From: an uncultured Litoreibacter sp. | Lineage (GTDB): Bacteria > Pseudomonadota > Alphaproteobacteria > Rhodobacterales > Rhodobacteraceae | Length of the DNA: 64,000 nucleotides | Direction of reading: 5' to 3' | Assembly (NCBI RefSeq): GCF_947501785.1 | Contig: NZ_CANMXB010000001.1 | Coordinates: 2,980,501-3,044,500, forward strand | Shown here: in pieces, positions 43,468 through 52,431 of the stretch | How positions within the stretch are numbered: position 1 is the stretch's first letter | Layout: each line of letters opens with the position of its first letter | The notes under the pieces: model-generated | What the model was told of the DNA's origin: nothing | Database searches by the model: none | What the model saw: the letters and a program-made list of their open reading frames with translations, nothing else | Made by a program: the position numbers and the translations under genes

Positions 43468-45308
43468 TCCGCCGCCTCGGTGGTGTTCAGGAAGCCGCCC
43501 GATTGCCGCTGCCAGAACCCAGCATATAGCCCGCCCTGCGCCAAAAGCGCGTCATGCGTGCCATTTTCCACGATGCGCCCTTCTTCGATGACCACAATGC
43601 GGTCGAGCCGCGCAATGGTGGACAAACGGTGCGCAATTGCGATCACGGTTTTGCCCTCCATCACGCCATAAAGCGTGTCTTGGATCGCGGCCTCTACCTC
43701 GCTGTCCAACGCGCTGGTGGCTTCGTCCAACACCAGAATGGGCGCATTCTTCAGGATCACCCGAGCAAGGGTGATCCGCTGGCGCTGCCCGCCCGACAGT
43801 TTCACGCCGCGCTCGCCGACATGAGCATCATAGCCCTTGCGGCCTTCGGGGTCCGACAGGTCGTGAATGAATTCATCCGCCTCGGCACGCTTGGTGGCCT
43901 CGATCATGTCGGCCTCTGATGCGTCGGGGCGGCCATACAGAACGTTGTCGCGCACCGAACGGTGCAGCAAAGTGCTTTCCTGACTGACCATACCGATATG
44001 GCTGCGCAGGCTGTCTTGGGTCACGTCGCGGATGTTCTGGCCGTCCACCAGCACGTCGCCTTGTTCCGCGTCGTAGAACCGCAAAAGCAGCTTGACCAAC
44101 GTCGATTTGCCCGACCCGGACCGGCCTACGATGCCCACCTTTTCGCCCGGCGCAATGTCCAGCGACAGGCCGTTCAGCCCACCCACGGCGCCGCCATAGT
44201 GGTGCGACAGGTTGCGGATTTTGATCTCGCCTTCGGTCAGGTGCAGCGGTTTGGCGTTGCGGCTATCCACCAAGGTGATCGGCTGCGCGATGGTCTCCAT
44301 CCCCTCCGACACCACGCCCAGCGAGCGGAAGAAGGAGGACAGCGCCCACATGATCCAGCCGGTCATCGCGTTCAGCCGCAGGGTCAAAGCCGTGGCCGCC
44401 GCCACGCCGCCCACGGTGGCCGTGCCCTGCGACCAAAGCCAGATAGACCAGCCCACGACGCCCACGATCAGCAGCCCGTTCAGCGTCATCAGCATCAGGT
44501 CCATCATGGTGAAAATCCGCATCTCGCGCGCAAACGTTTGGCGGGTGTTCTCAATCGCCTCCTTGGCAAAATCGATTTCGCGGTCGTGATGGGCAAACAG
44601 CTTGACCGAATGGATGTTGGTGTAGCTGTCGACCACACGCCCCGTCACCTGGCTGCGCGCGTCTGACGACGCTTTCGACGCTGGGCCGACCCGCTTCATG
44701 GTCCATGCCACCAGCCACGCGTAAAGCAGCAGCCAGATGGTCAGCGGGATGGCCAGTCGCGGGTCCGCATCCGCCAGCAAGATGGCCGCACCCACGAAAT
44801 AGGCCAGCGAGAAGGTGATCGCGTCGAACACTTGAAAGATCGCCTCCCCCGCGGCGGGGGGTGTCTGCATGATGCGGTTGGCGATGCGGCCGGCAAAGTC
44901 ATTCTCGAACCACCCCACCGATTGGCGCAGCACGTGCTTATGCGCGCGCCAGCGGAAGAGCGTGCCGTAATTCGGCAGGATGGCGTTGTTCAATATGCCG
45001 ACATCCAAGGCTTGGATCATCGGGCGTAGGAAGACGATGAACAGCGCGACGGCAATGATCTCGAAACCGTGATCCGCCATGAAGGTCGCGGGGTCCGAAG
45101 TCCCAAGGATGTCAACCACCCGGCCCATGTAGTAGATCAGTCCGATCTCGACTGCGGCGACCACCAACGACAGGATACCGGCGATCCAGAACAGCTTTTT
45201 GAATGGTGCGGAATAGGCCTTGAAGAATGGCCACAGCTTGGTCGGCGGGGCGTCGACTTCGTCGTACGCCACATAGGGGTCTACCAGATTTTCAAGGTAT
45301 CGAAACAT
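43464..45308 (-). CDS. ABC exporter half-transporter (first of pair)
   Basis: A 614-residue protein with the same layout as its downstream partner: membrane domain ~40-330 and ATPase domain with Walker A 'GIVGRSGSGKSTLVKLLLRF', signature 'LSGGQRQRITLARV' and Walker B 'ILVLDEATSALDSE'. The two share similar C-terminal endings ('YAGFWQRQSGGFLNTTEAAE' here), showing descent from a duplication. Both copies keep consensus ATPase sites. First gene of the minus-strand ABC pair, with the methyltransferase gene following. Confidence 0.92.
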   Translation of the reverse strand: MFRYLENLVDPYVAYDEVDAPPTKLWPFFKAYSAPFKKLFWIAGILSLVVAAVEIGLIYYMGRVVDILGTSDPATFMADHGFEIIAVALFIVFLRPMIQALDVGILNNAILPNYGTLFRWRAHKHVLRQSVGWFENDFAGRIANRIMQTPPAAGEAIFQVFDAITFSLAYFVGAAILLADADPRLAIPLTIWLLLYAWLVAWTMKRVGPASKASSDARSQVTGRVVDSYTNIHSVKLFAHHDREIDFAKEAIENTRQTFAREMRIFTMMDLMLMTLNGLLIVGVVGWSIWLWSQGTATVGGVAAATALTLRLNAMTGWIMWALSSFFRSLGVVSEGMETIAQPITLVDSRNAKPLHLTEGEIKIRNLSHHYGGAVGGLNGLSLDIAPGEKVGIVGRSGSGKSTLVKLLLRFYDAEQGDVLVDGQNIRDVTQDSLRSHIGMVSQESTLLHRSVRDNVLYGRPDASEADMIEATKRAEADEFIHDLSDPEGRKGYDAHVGERGVKLSGGQRQRITLARVILKNAPILVLDEATSALDSEVEAAIQDTLYGVMEGKTVIAIAHRLSTIARLDRIVVIEEGRIVENGTHDALLAQGGLYAGFWQRQSGGFLNTTEAAE

Positions 45309-45344
45309 AGCATCGCCTCTGCTCAGCCGTTCCGTATATCGTCT

Positions 45345-45932
45345 TTACGACAGGAATACCATCACTGCTGAGGCCGCAAGCGCCAGGGCCATCACGGTGG
45401 TGAATATCTGCCATGCCTGCGGGGTCCTCAAAAGGTAAGTCAGCAAGGACCCGGCATAGCTCCAAAACAAGCAAACAAAGAGGTTTATGCCGCTGAACGC
45501 TGTGGCCAACCGAATGGCCTCACCCGACGGAGACAGCCCTGAGCTATATCCCGCTGATGCGGCCAGGGCGACGGCCCAAACCTTGGGGTTCACCCATTGA
45601 AACAGCACCGCCTCGATGAAGGTGAAGGGGCGATCTTTCGTTTTGGCCTGCGGCCCGGACCGCGATCGAAACAGCTTCCACGCCATCCACATAATCCATG
45701 CGACAGCGATGAGCTTAAGCGCCAAGGCAAGCGTAGGCTGTGCCAGCAGCAAGGCGCCGATGCCAAAGCCCGTCAGCCCCGACGTCACGCCCACCCCGGC
45801 TGCGACGCCCAAGACATGCGGCAGCGTCGGGCGGAAGCCAAACCGCGCCCCTGACGCGGTAAGCAAAATTACGTTCGGCCCGGGGGAGAACAGTCCGGCA
45901 AACACAAAGATATACAGGGGGTCGATATTCAT
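45345..45932 (-). CDS. LysE family translocator
   Basis: Start at ATG 45932, which overlaps the stop of the CCA-adding enzyme gene (ATGA). The 195-residue protein has about six membrane helices and the LysE/RhtB features 'FVFAGLFSPGPNVILLTASG' near the N-terminus and 'FIEAVLFQWVNPKVWAVALA' in the middle. It probably exports an amino acid or homoserine-lactone-like compound. Cotranscription with the CCA and Nudix genes is suggested by overlaps. Confidence 0.9.
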   Translation of the reverse strand: MNIDPLYIFVFAGLFSPGPNVILLTASGARFGFRPTLPHVLGVAAGVGVTSGLTGFGIGALLLAQPTLALALKLIAVAWIMWMAWKLFRSRSGPQAKTKDRPFTFIEAVLFQWVNPKVWAVALAASAGYSSGLSPSGEAIRLATAFSGINLFVCLFWSYAGSLLTYLLRTPQAWQIFTTVMALALAASAVMVFLS

Positions 45933-47077
45933 AAGTCCAACAGGGCAGCGCGAGACGAGGTGAAGTCGGACGCGATCCACTCCTGCTTGAGTTGGCGTAG
46001 CTTCTCGCCAAGATCCGCGCCCTGAAAGGCCGGCATCAAATCGGCGGCTTTGATCGGAAACTCCGCCGCTGCGCCGCGCGCAATTTCATCTTCCAGGTCG
46101 GGGTCAACCGGCCGCTGCAAGCTCGCCGCCCGGACCAAGGCGACATTGCGGGCATGGCCTGAGCCAAAGCGGTAGGCCAGCTCGGCCACCGATGCGTCTG
46201 ACGCCAAGTCGCCCCGAGCCATTGCAAGGTCTGACGCATCGCTGTTGGAAAGACGCCAATCCGCTTTGAGGTCTCCGCCACCCAGCGCCAAGGCCCGGCG
46301 ACTCCAATCCGGTGTCATGCCGTTTTCCAGATGCACCAAGATCGCCAAAATGCCAGCGTCCGCGCCGGGCATGACCCGCGCCAGAATACCCGACTGCCCC
46401 ATCGCCGCCACAGCGGGGGCGGGGTCGGGCGCTGACAGCAATTTGCACATCTCCGCCCCGACTCGTTCGCGAGACAGACCGTCCAGACCGTCAGCGCCTT
46501 CGGCGCAGGCGGCTAGGCCCTCGGCGTCAATGCCCTCGCCGGGGTCGCCGTACCAGGCGTAGAACCGGAAGAACCTTAGGATACGAAGATAATCCTCAGC
46601 GATGCGAGCGCCGGCATCGCCGATGAACCTGATGTTCCGGCGTGCCACATCGTCAAGGCCACCTGTCGGATCCAGAACCGAGCCGTCCCGACCCGCATAA
46701 AGCGCGTTCATCGTGAAATCACGCCGCCGCGCGTCCTCCTCAACGGTGGCAGAGTAAGCCACTGTGGCATGGCGACCATCGGTGGCGACGTCTTTGCGAA
46801 ACGTGGTTATCTCGAACGGGATGTCGTCCGAGATGACGGTGACGGTGCCATGGCTCATCCCGGTGGGGATCACGCGCAACCCGGCATCTTCGCAAAGCGC
46901 GGATACGGTGGGCGGCGTCGCATCGGTCGCCATGTCAATATCTGCCACGGGTTGATCCAGAAGAGCGTTACGCACGCATCCGCCCACGCAAAACAGCTGA
47001 TGCCCGGCGGTTTCAAACAGGTCAAACAGGGCTTGCGTGCCCGCGCCGTTCAGCCATGTGCCGGTCACCTGCGTCAT
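45929..47077 (-). CDS. cca: CCA tRNA nucleotidyltransferase / poly(A) polymerase family
   Basis: Start at ATG 47077, overlapping the Nudix gene's stop by four bases. The 382-residue product has the class II nucleotidyltransferase head 'FCVGGCVRNALLDQPVADID' with catalytic aspartates 'DIDMATDA', 'RRRDFTMNALYAGRDG' and the RNA-binding 'FIGDAGARIAEDYLRILRFF'. It adds or repairs the CCA end of tRNA; a poly(A) polymerase role cannot be excluded from sequence alone. No other copy is visible in the window. Confidence 0.93.
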   Translation of the reverse strand: MTQVTGTWLNGAGTQALFDLFETAGHQLFCVGGCVRNALLDQPVADIDMATDATPPTVSALCEDAGLRVIPTGMSHGTVTVISDDIPFEITTFRKDVATDGRHATVAYSATVEEDARRRDFTMNALYAGRDGSVLDPTGGLDDVARRNIRFIGDAGARIAEDYLRILRFFRFYAWYGDPGEGIDAEGLAACAEGADGLDGLSRERVGAEMCKLLSAPDPAPAVAAMGQSGILARVMPGADAGILAILVHLENGMTPDWSRRALALGGGDLKADWRLSNSDASDLAMARGDLASDASVAELAYRFGSGHARNVALVRAASLQRPVDPDLEDEIARGAAAEFPIKAADLMPAFQGADLGEKLRQLKQEWIASDFTSSRAALLDL

Positions 47078-47679
47078 GTCTGCACCCGTTCCGCCAGCCC
47101 GCGCAGCATCCGCGCGGTCGCGCCCCAGATGTAGTAGGGGCCGTATGGAACGGTATAGTAGAGCCGCTTTTGGCCCTGCCACATGCGGCCTTCGACGATG
47201 TAATTGTCGGGTCTCAGCACATGGGACAGCGGCACGTCGAAAACCTCTGCGACCTCGCCGATTTCTGAAATGGGCTCAAAGCGTCGCGTCAGGCGGGCGA
47301 TGAACGGCGTGACCGAAAAGCCCGTGACGGTCTCGTGGGCCGGTAGGGTGCCTATCATGTCGACGGCGTCGCTTGGCAGGGCGATCTCTTCGCGGGCCTC
47401 ACGCAGAGCGGCGGCGCGCAGATTGACGTCGGTGTCGTCCTTCTTGCCGCCGGGAAACGCGATTTGGCCGGGGTGGTGCTTCAGTCCGGAGGCGCGCTTG
47501 GTCAACGTCACCCGTGGCGCGCCATCCAGATCATTCAGCACGATCAGCACAGCGGCGTCGCGCAAGACGCGCCCCTCAGGTAAAACCACGCCTGGGTTCA
47601 GGTCAAAGTCAGAGGAGGCCGCGCCGGGGTGTTCCAGCGCGGCCCCAATCCGTTTTATCAGATCACTTGAGCGGGTCAT
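47074..47679 (-). CDS. Nudix hydrolase, CoA pyrophosphatase type
   Basis: Start at ATG 47679 within the end of hslO; an upstream in-frame ATG at 47697 is possible. The 201-residue product has the CoA/NudL signature 'LTKRASGLKHHPGQIAFPGG' leading into the Nudix box, which reads 'GGKKDDTDVNLRAAALREAR' followed by EE, with Asp where the first Glu usually stands. It probably cleaves CoA or its derivatives to 4'-phosphopantetheine and 3',5'-ADP. Overlaps both neighbours, as in a hslO-nudix-cca operon. Confidence 0.9.
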   Translation of the reverse strand: MTRSSDLIKRIGAALEHPGAASSDFDLNPGVVLPEGRVLRDAAVLIVLNDLDGAPRVTLTKRASGLKHHPGQIAFPGGKKDDTDVNLRAAALREAREEIALPSDAVDMIGTLPAHETVTGFSVTPFIARLTRRFEPISEIGEVAEVFDVPLSHVLRPDNYIVEGRMWQGQKRLYYTVPYGPYYIWGATARMLRGLAERVQT

Positions 47680-48664
47680 CCGCACCTTCAGCCTCAAACC
47701 CGAGCGTCGCCGGGTCCAGCACGTAATGCGCGCCGCAGAACTGGCAATCCGCGGTCAACGTGCCCTCATCAGTGGTCATATGACCGATGTCCTTGGCCGA
47801 ATAGATCGACATGGACTGCCGGACTTTTTCCTCCGAACAGGTGCAGCCAAAAGTGACCGGGGTCGCGTCATAGACGATGGGGCGCTCTTCATGGAACAGT
47901 CGCACCAACAGGTCGGTCGGGGCGACCGATGGGCCTATCAACTCCATCTCTTCCACAGTGTCCAACAGCACGTTGGCGCGGGTCCAGTTTTCACCCTCTT
48001 CGCCGTCCAGCAGGTCGGCGCCGTCCAGCAATCCCGCGTCGCCGGTGGCGTCGTCCTTTGCCATCAATGGCGAGGCTTTTGGCATATGCTGCAACATTAC
48101 GCCGCCCGCCCGCCAGGTGGCGTCCTGGCCTGGTTCCTGGCTGCGGCCATAGGTCAACGCAAACCGCGTCGGCAGTTGCTCGGATTGGGCAAAGTAGGTG
48201 CCGGCACAGGCCGCAAGGCTGCCGCCCGCCAAAGGCGTGATGCCCTGATACGGTTTGCTGCCTTTGCCCTGATCAATCAGGATCGCGAAGTAGCCTTTGC
48301 CAATCTGCTCAAAATGCGGCGCGTCGGGGCGCAGTTTCTCGTCGTCGTAGCTGGCATAGGCGCGGATGCGCGCCGGCGCGCCTTCCTTGGTGGGACCATA
48401 GTAATCCGTGGCGATCAGGCGCAACGGGCCGTCGCCGCGAATTTGCAGCGACAACTTCCAGCGCAAATCAATGGTCTGTCCGATCAAAGCGGTCAGCAAA
48501 GCGGCTTCGGCCACGGCGGCCTCGACGGCCGGTGGGTAGCTGTGCTGCATCAGGACCTGATCCAACACCCCGTCCAGCCGCGCAACGCGGCCCCGGATGT
48601 CGGAGCGGTCCAGTTGGAAGGGCAGGACTGTGTCGTCCCACGCGATTTTTTGTCCAAGTGTCAT
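47663..48664 (-). CDS. hslO: Redox-regulated chaperone Hsp33
   Basis: Start at ATG 48664 with 'AAAGGG' upstream. The 333-residue product has the Hsp33 fold and the C-terminal zinc-binding redox switch CxC...CxxC ('TFGCTCSEEKV' and 'DCQFCGAHYVLD'). On oxidation, zinc is released and the protein becomes an active holdase. Slightly longer than the ~290-residue E. coli protein. First gene of the minus-strand hslO-nudix-cca-lysE run. Confidence 0.95.
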   Translation of the reverse strand: MTLGQKIAWDDTVLPFQLDRSDIRGRVARLDGVLDQVLMQHSYPPAVEAAVAEAALLTALIGQTIDLRWKLSLQIRGDGPLRLIATDYYGPTKEGAPARIRAYASYDDEKLRPDAPHFEQIGKGYFAILIDQGKGSKPYQGITPLAGGSLAACAGTYFAQSEQLPTRFALTYGRSQEPGQDATWRAGGVMLQHMPKASPLMAKDDATGDAGLLDGADLLDGEEGENWTRANVLLDTVEEMELIGPSVAPTDLLVRLFHEERPIVYDATPVTFGCTCSEEKVRQSMSIYSAKDIGHMTTDEGTLTADCQFCGAHYVLDPATLGFEAEGADDPLK

Positions 48665-48840
48665 GGGGATACCCTTTGCGCCTTTTGTTGGCATACCGCG
48701 TCTATATAGGCGGGGCAATCCTGTGACCAAGGGGGCGTTTGGGTGCGTGGCGCAGCCCCGCTGCCCGGTTTGTGCATGGCATCTGGCGTGGCAGGCTGGC
48801 AGAAAGGGCGTGCAACCCCGGCCGCAGAAAGGCGAAACAC

Positions 48841-49281
48841 GTGATCAAACGCTATGGGGAGGCCATCCGGGCCGACCAATCCTACCGCATCCGCCATGGC
48901 GCCTATGCCATTTTGTGGACAGGGGAAAAGATGCTGGTGACGTTCCAGTCCGAACCCGCGCCGGAATTGCAGTTGCCCGGTGGTGGAATTGACCCGGGTG
49001 AAAGCCCGTTGTCGGGTTTGCACCGCGAGGTCATAGAGGAAACCGGCTACACCATTTCGGAGCCTCGCCGGCTGGGCGCGTTCCGGCGTTACGTCTACAT
49101 GCCGGAATACGGTTACTGGGCCGAAAAAATTTGCCGCATCTATTTTGCGCGACCTGTCATGCGCCGCTCACCTCCGTTGGAACCTCACCATGAGGCGCGG
49201 TGGGTCACGCCAGCGGTCGCAATGCGCGATTTGGGCAACCCTGGCGACCGCGCATTCGTCCAAAACTTTTTTGGCCGATAG
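48841..49281 (+). CDS. Nudix hydrolase
   Basis: Start chosen at GTG 48841 after 'AGAAAGG'; an upstream frame to 48739 is less protein-like. The 146-residue product carries a perfect Nudix box: GGGIDPGE, seven residues, REVIEETGY. It hydrolyses a nucleoside diphosphate linked to another group; the substrate is not predictable. Divergent from hslO and converging with the receiver-phosphatase gene, four bases from its end. Confidence 0.88.
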   Translation: MIKRYGEAIRADQSYRIRHGAYAILWTGEKMLVTFQSEPAPELQLPGGGIDPGESPLSGLHREVIEETGYTISEPRRLGAFRRYVYMPEYGYWAEKICRIYFARPVMRRSPPLEPHHEARWVTPAVAMRDLGNPGDRAFVQNFFGR

Positions 49282-49284
49282 CCC

Positions 49285-50580
49285 TCAGCCGTCATATTCA
49301 AAGATCAACCCCGACACGTCGTCGGAAAATTCGGATGTGCCGCAGAAAACCTCCAGATCGACCAACACATCGTTCAGAATTTCGGCCCCGTCTCGTCCGG
49401 GTGTGCGCTGCAACATCCCGATCAGGCCCGCCTCGTCCAACGGCTCGCCTTGCGGGTTTTCGGCTTCGGTCACGCCATCGGAGTAGAGGATCAGCTTGTC
49501 GTTCGGTCTAAGCTTCGCATTGAAGCTGTCATAGCGCGCATCCGGCAGCAGCCCGATGGGCATCCCGCCTCCTCCAAGCTCTTCAATCTGGCCATCTGCT
49601 CGCAGGATCATTGGGTGCGGGTGCCCGGCCTGCACGCAATTCATGCGCCCCGTTTTGAGGTCAACCATGGCAAGAGCCATGGTGAAATAGTGATCTGTCT
49701 CCATCTCCCGCAATAGGGTCTGGTTCAGCAGCTTGACGGTTTCGGCCGGGTTGCGGGCGACAAAGACCCCGTGGCCCTGATCCACCAGCGCGATGTTCTG
49801 GGTCGGAGACTGCCCGCTCAGATATCCGGCAAGCCGCGCCGTCATCAAGGCGGAGGCAACACCATGCCCGGAGACATCAAGCGAAAAGAGCCCGACCATC
49901 GTGTCACTGACGCGGAATTGCCCGACCAGGTCGCCGCCGACATGGCCGCTGGGTTTCAGCATCAAGGCGGCGCGGCCCCTGCCGAACTCGACCTCGGTTT
50001 CCGGTACCAGCGACTCTTGCAGCCGCCGCGCTTCCGACAGGTCGCGTTCCACATTGTCATACAGCGACTGGATGGTGGTTAAGGCGTTGTTTAACACCCG
50101 GTTCTTCTGAACCAGCTGGGAATGCATGGCCACGATACGTTCCCCCGCGCGCAGGCGGGCTTTCAATTCGCCGAAGACAAAAGGCTTGGTCAAAAAATCA
50201 TCCGCGCCGGAATTCAGCCCCTCGGCGACTTCGCGGCTCTCGGCCTTGCTGGTCAGCAGGATGAAATAGCCGTAGCTTTCCCGTTCCAGCTGCCGGAAAG
50301 CATGGCAAAATTCGGGACCGTTCATGCCGGGCATCATCCAGTCGCTGATCACCATGGTGATGTCATGTTCGCGGCAGATCGCAAGGCCGTCCATTGCCGA
50401 CTCCGCCTCCAGGACGTCGTAGCCCCATTTGCTGAGGGACTTCATCAACATCGCGCGTTGCATGGCGCTGTCATCCACAACAAGCACCAGCGGCGGGGCG
50501 TCAGGGTTCGTGACGCCTTCGTCATCCCAAAGGTCAGGCGTTGAAATGTCTTGTATCGGAAATAGACTTGCTCGGCTCAT
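49285..50580 (-). CDS. Receiver-PP2C (SpoIIE/RsbU-type) phosphatase
   Basis: Start at ATG 50580 with 'GAGG' upstream. The 431-residue product has an N-terminal receiver domain (acidic pair D36-D37, phosphoacceptor D80 in 'MVISDWMMPGMNG', K132), a linking coiled coil (~155-195) and a SpoIIE-type PP2C domain ('GHVGGDLVGQFRVSDTMVGL', 'LDVSGHGVASALMTARLAGY', 'LYSDGVTEAEN'). This is the layout of regulators that dephosphorylate an anti-sigma-factor antagonist in partner-switching systems, such as RbaY of Rhodobacter capsulatus. The matching RsbV/W-type genes are not in the window. A divergent Hpt gene could phosphorylate it. Confidence 0.9.
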   Translation of the reverse strand: MSRASLFPIQDISTPDLWDDEGVTNPDAPPLVLVVDDSAMQRAMLMKSLSKWGYDVLEAESAMDGLAICREHDITMVISDWMMPGMNGPEFCHAFRQLERESYGYFILLTSKAESREVAEGLNSGADDFLTKPFVFGELKARLRAGERIVAMHSQLVQKNRVLNNALTTIQSLYDNVERDLSEARRLQESLVPETEVEFGRGRAALMLKPSGHVGGDLVGQFRVSDTMVGLFSLDVSGHGVASALMTARLAGYLSGQSPTQNIALVDQGHGVFVARNPAETVKLLNQTLLREMETDHYFTMALAMVDLKTGRMNCVQAGHPHPMILRADGQIEELGGGGMPIGLLPDARYDSFNAKLRPNDKLILYSDGVTEAENPQGEPLDEAGLIGMLQRTPGRDGAEILNDVLVDLEVFCGTSEFSDDVSGLIFEYDG

Positions 50581-50711
50581 AGGGGCCTCATGAGGCACCT
50601 ACTCTTAAGATGGCGTAAACGTTAAAATGCGACTGAAAAACTCCCCGGGGGAAGGAAGTTCTTAAGGGATTTGCGGTCTGCTTCGACGCGCAGAACGGAT
50701 AGGTAAGTGAT

Positions 50712-51029
50712 ATGGTCGATTGGGTGCGCACAGAAGAACTTCGCCAGGATTTCGGGGAAGAAGATTTTCTCGAAATCGCGGGCATGTTTATCGCGGAGGT
50801 GGAAGAAAGGCTGGCCTCTTTGGCCGGAAAATCGCCCGCCAGCCTGTCGGAGGATTTTCATTTCCTCAAAGGCAGCGCGGCAAATCTTGGGTTTCATTCC
50901 TTTCAGGTTGCTTGCAGTCAGGCCGAAACGGCTCCGCAGCATGCCGATTTGGCTCATATCAATGAATTGTTCGCGACCTCCAAGGACGCATTCCTGGACC
51001 GATATCAGCGCGACAAACAGGTGGCCTGA
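50712..51029 (+). CDS. Hpt domain phosphotransfer protein
   Basis: The 105-residue product is a stand-alone histidine phosphotransfer domain: 'FGEEDFLEIAGMFIAEVEER' helix, then phosphorylatable H50 in 'FHFLKGSAANLGFHSF'. Such proteins relay phosphate between receiver domains. It is divergent from the receiver-PP2C gene across a 131-base control region, an arrangement suggesting they work together; the kinase upstream is not in the window. The stop lies ten bases from the end of ilvA. Confidence 0.88.
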   Translation: MVDWVRTEELRQDFGEEDFLEIAGMFIAEVEERLASLAGKSPASLSEDFHFLKGSAANLGFHSFQVACSQAETAPQHADLAHINELFATSKDAFLDRYQRDKQVA

Positions 51030-51039
51030 CGTGCAGGCC
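51023..51039. terminator. Short hairpin between convergent Hpt and ilvA ends
   Basis: GGCCTG (51023-51028) pairs with CAGGCC (51034-51039) around a five-base loop, spanning the stop region of both convergent genes. There is no T-run on either strand, so it is a weak candidate at best. Confidence 0.3.
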
Positions 51040-52286
51040 TAAATCAGAAACTCAGACAGTACGGGGTCATTGGTGATATCGCGGTGTTCAAATCCTGCGA
51101 TCTCCATTTTTTCAAACAGGTCATCAAAAGTGGCCGCGTCCTCCGTCTCGATGCCGATGAGCACCGTACCAAAGTTGCGGGCCGACTTCTTCAAATATTC
51201 AAACCGCGCGATGTCGTCATTTGGCCCCAGAAGGTCAAGAAATTCGCGCAAAGCGCCCGGGCGTTGCGGCATGCGCAAGATCAGGTATTTCTTGCGCCCC
51301 GCGTAGCGCATGGCGCGCTCCTTCACCTCCGGCAGCCGTTCGAAATCGAAGTTCCCGCCCGAGGTCACGCAAACAACGGTCTTGCCCTTCACCAAGGGGC
51401 GTAATTCGTCCATCACGTCCAGCACCAACGCGCCTGCGGGCTCCAGCACGATTCCCTCGACATTCAGTAGCTCGATGATGGTGGTGCAAATCCTGTCTTC
51501 GGGCGCGCTGAGGACATGGTCCGGTTTCACCCCGGACAGTTCGGCAAATGTATGATTGCCGATGCGGGCGACGGCCGCGCCGTCAACGAAATTGTCCACA
51601 TGGGGCAGTGTTGTCGGGGCGCCACTTGCCAATGCGGCGGCAAGGCTGGCACCGCCGGCAGGTTCCGCATATCGAAACGCGGTTGAGGGGGCGGTCAGCG
51701 ACATGAATTTCGTCACCCCCGCCGACAACCCGCCGCCGCCGACGGGCAAGACCACCAAATCGGGCGCGTGTTCCAGGCCGTCCAGGATTTCAACCGCGAC
51801 CGAGGCCTGGCCTTCAATCACATCCACATCGTCGAACGGTGCCAGAAAATGCGCGCCAGTCTCGGCGCAATGCGCTTGCGCGGCCGCGAGGGTCTGGTCG
51901 AAGTAATCCCCGGTTAACCTTATCTTGACGTTTTCGCCGCCAAAGGCCCGGGTCTTGTCGATCTTCTGCTGGGGCGTGGTGATCGGCATGAAAATCTCGC
52001 CGCGAACCTCAAAGCTCTTGCACATATAGGCAAACCCCTGCGCGTGGTTCCCGGCGCTTGCGCAGACAAAGTTCCGTTGGTCGGGGTTCAGCGCGCGCTG
52101 CTTGCGCATTGCGTTGAATGCGCCGCGTATCTTGTAAGACCGAACCGGCGACAGATCTTCGCGCTTCAGCCAGATGTTGGCGTCAAATTTGTCGGACAGG
52201 TAGTCATTGCGCTGCAGCGGGGTGGCGTCGAAGACCTGGCGCATCTGGGCCGTTGCGCGGCGCGCCGCCGTTTCAAAATCGGTCAT
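51039..52286 (-). CDS. ilvA: Threonine dehydratase
   Basis: Start at ATG 52286; the Shine-Dalgarno-like 'AAGGGG' is about 14 bases away, so the start is less sure. The 415-residue product has the PLP lysine in 'PVRSYKIRGAFNAM', the glycine loop 'VVLPVGGGGLSAGVTKF' and a single C-terminal ACT-like domain ('KKYLILRMPQRPGALREF'). It deaminates threonine to 2-oxobutyrate, the first step to isoleucine, and is probably inhibited by isoleucine through the ACT domain. Length fits the one-ACT form. Divergent from argG. Confidence 0.93.
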   Translation of the reverse strand: MTDFETAARRATAQMRQVFDATPLQRNDYLSDKFDANIWLKREDLSPVRSYKIRGAFNAMRKQRALNPDQRNFVCASAGNHAQGFAYMCKSFEVRGEIFMPITTPQQKIDKTRAFGGENVKIRLTGDYFDQTLAAAQAHCAETGAHFLAPFDDVDVIEGQASVAVEILDGLEHAPDLVVLPVGGGGLSAGVTKFMSLTAPSTAFRYAEPAGGASLAAALASGAPTTLPHVDNFVDGAAVARIGNHTFAELSGVKPDHVLSAPEDRICTTIIELLNVEGIVLEPAGALVLDVMDELRPLVKGKTVVCVTSGGNFDFERLPEVKERAMRYAGRKKYLILRMPQRPGALREFLDLLGPNDDIARFEYLKKSARNFGTVLIGIETEDAATFDDLFEKMEIAGFEHRDITNDPVLSEFLI

Positions 52287-52431
52287 GTTGATGTGTCGTG
52301 CCCCTTGGAATTGATGCCGCTCAGTTAACGCCTGATCGCGCTCAGCCGTCAATCACATCGGCGCGCGGCCTTGCGTCCCATCTGCGAAGGCGGTATCGCC
52401 CGCCAAACACCCAATCTTCGGAGACGTTTTG

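Noticed and set aside
51913-51932. Near-match to a CtrA site (TTAACCTTATCTTGA)
   Set aside because: One half-site is imperfect and it lies inside ilvA.
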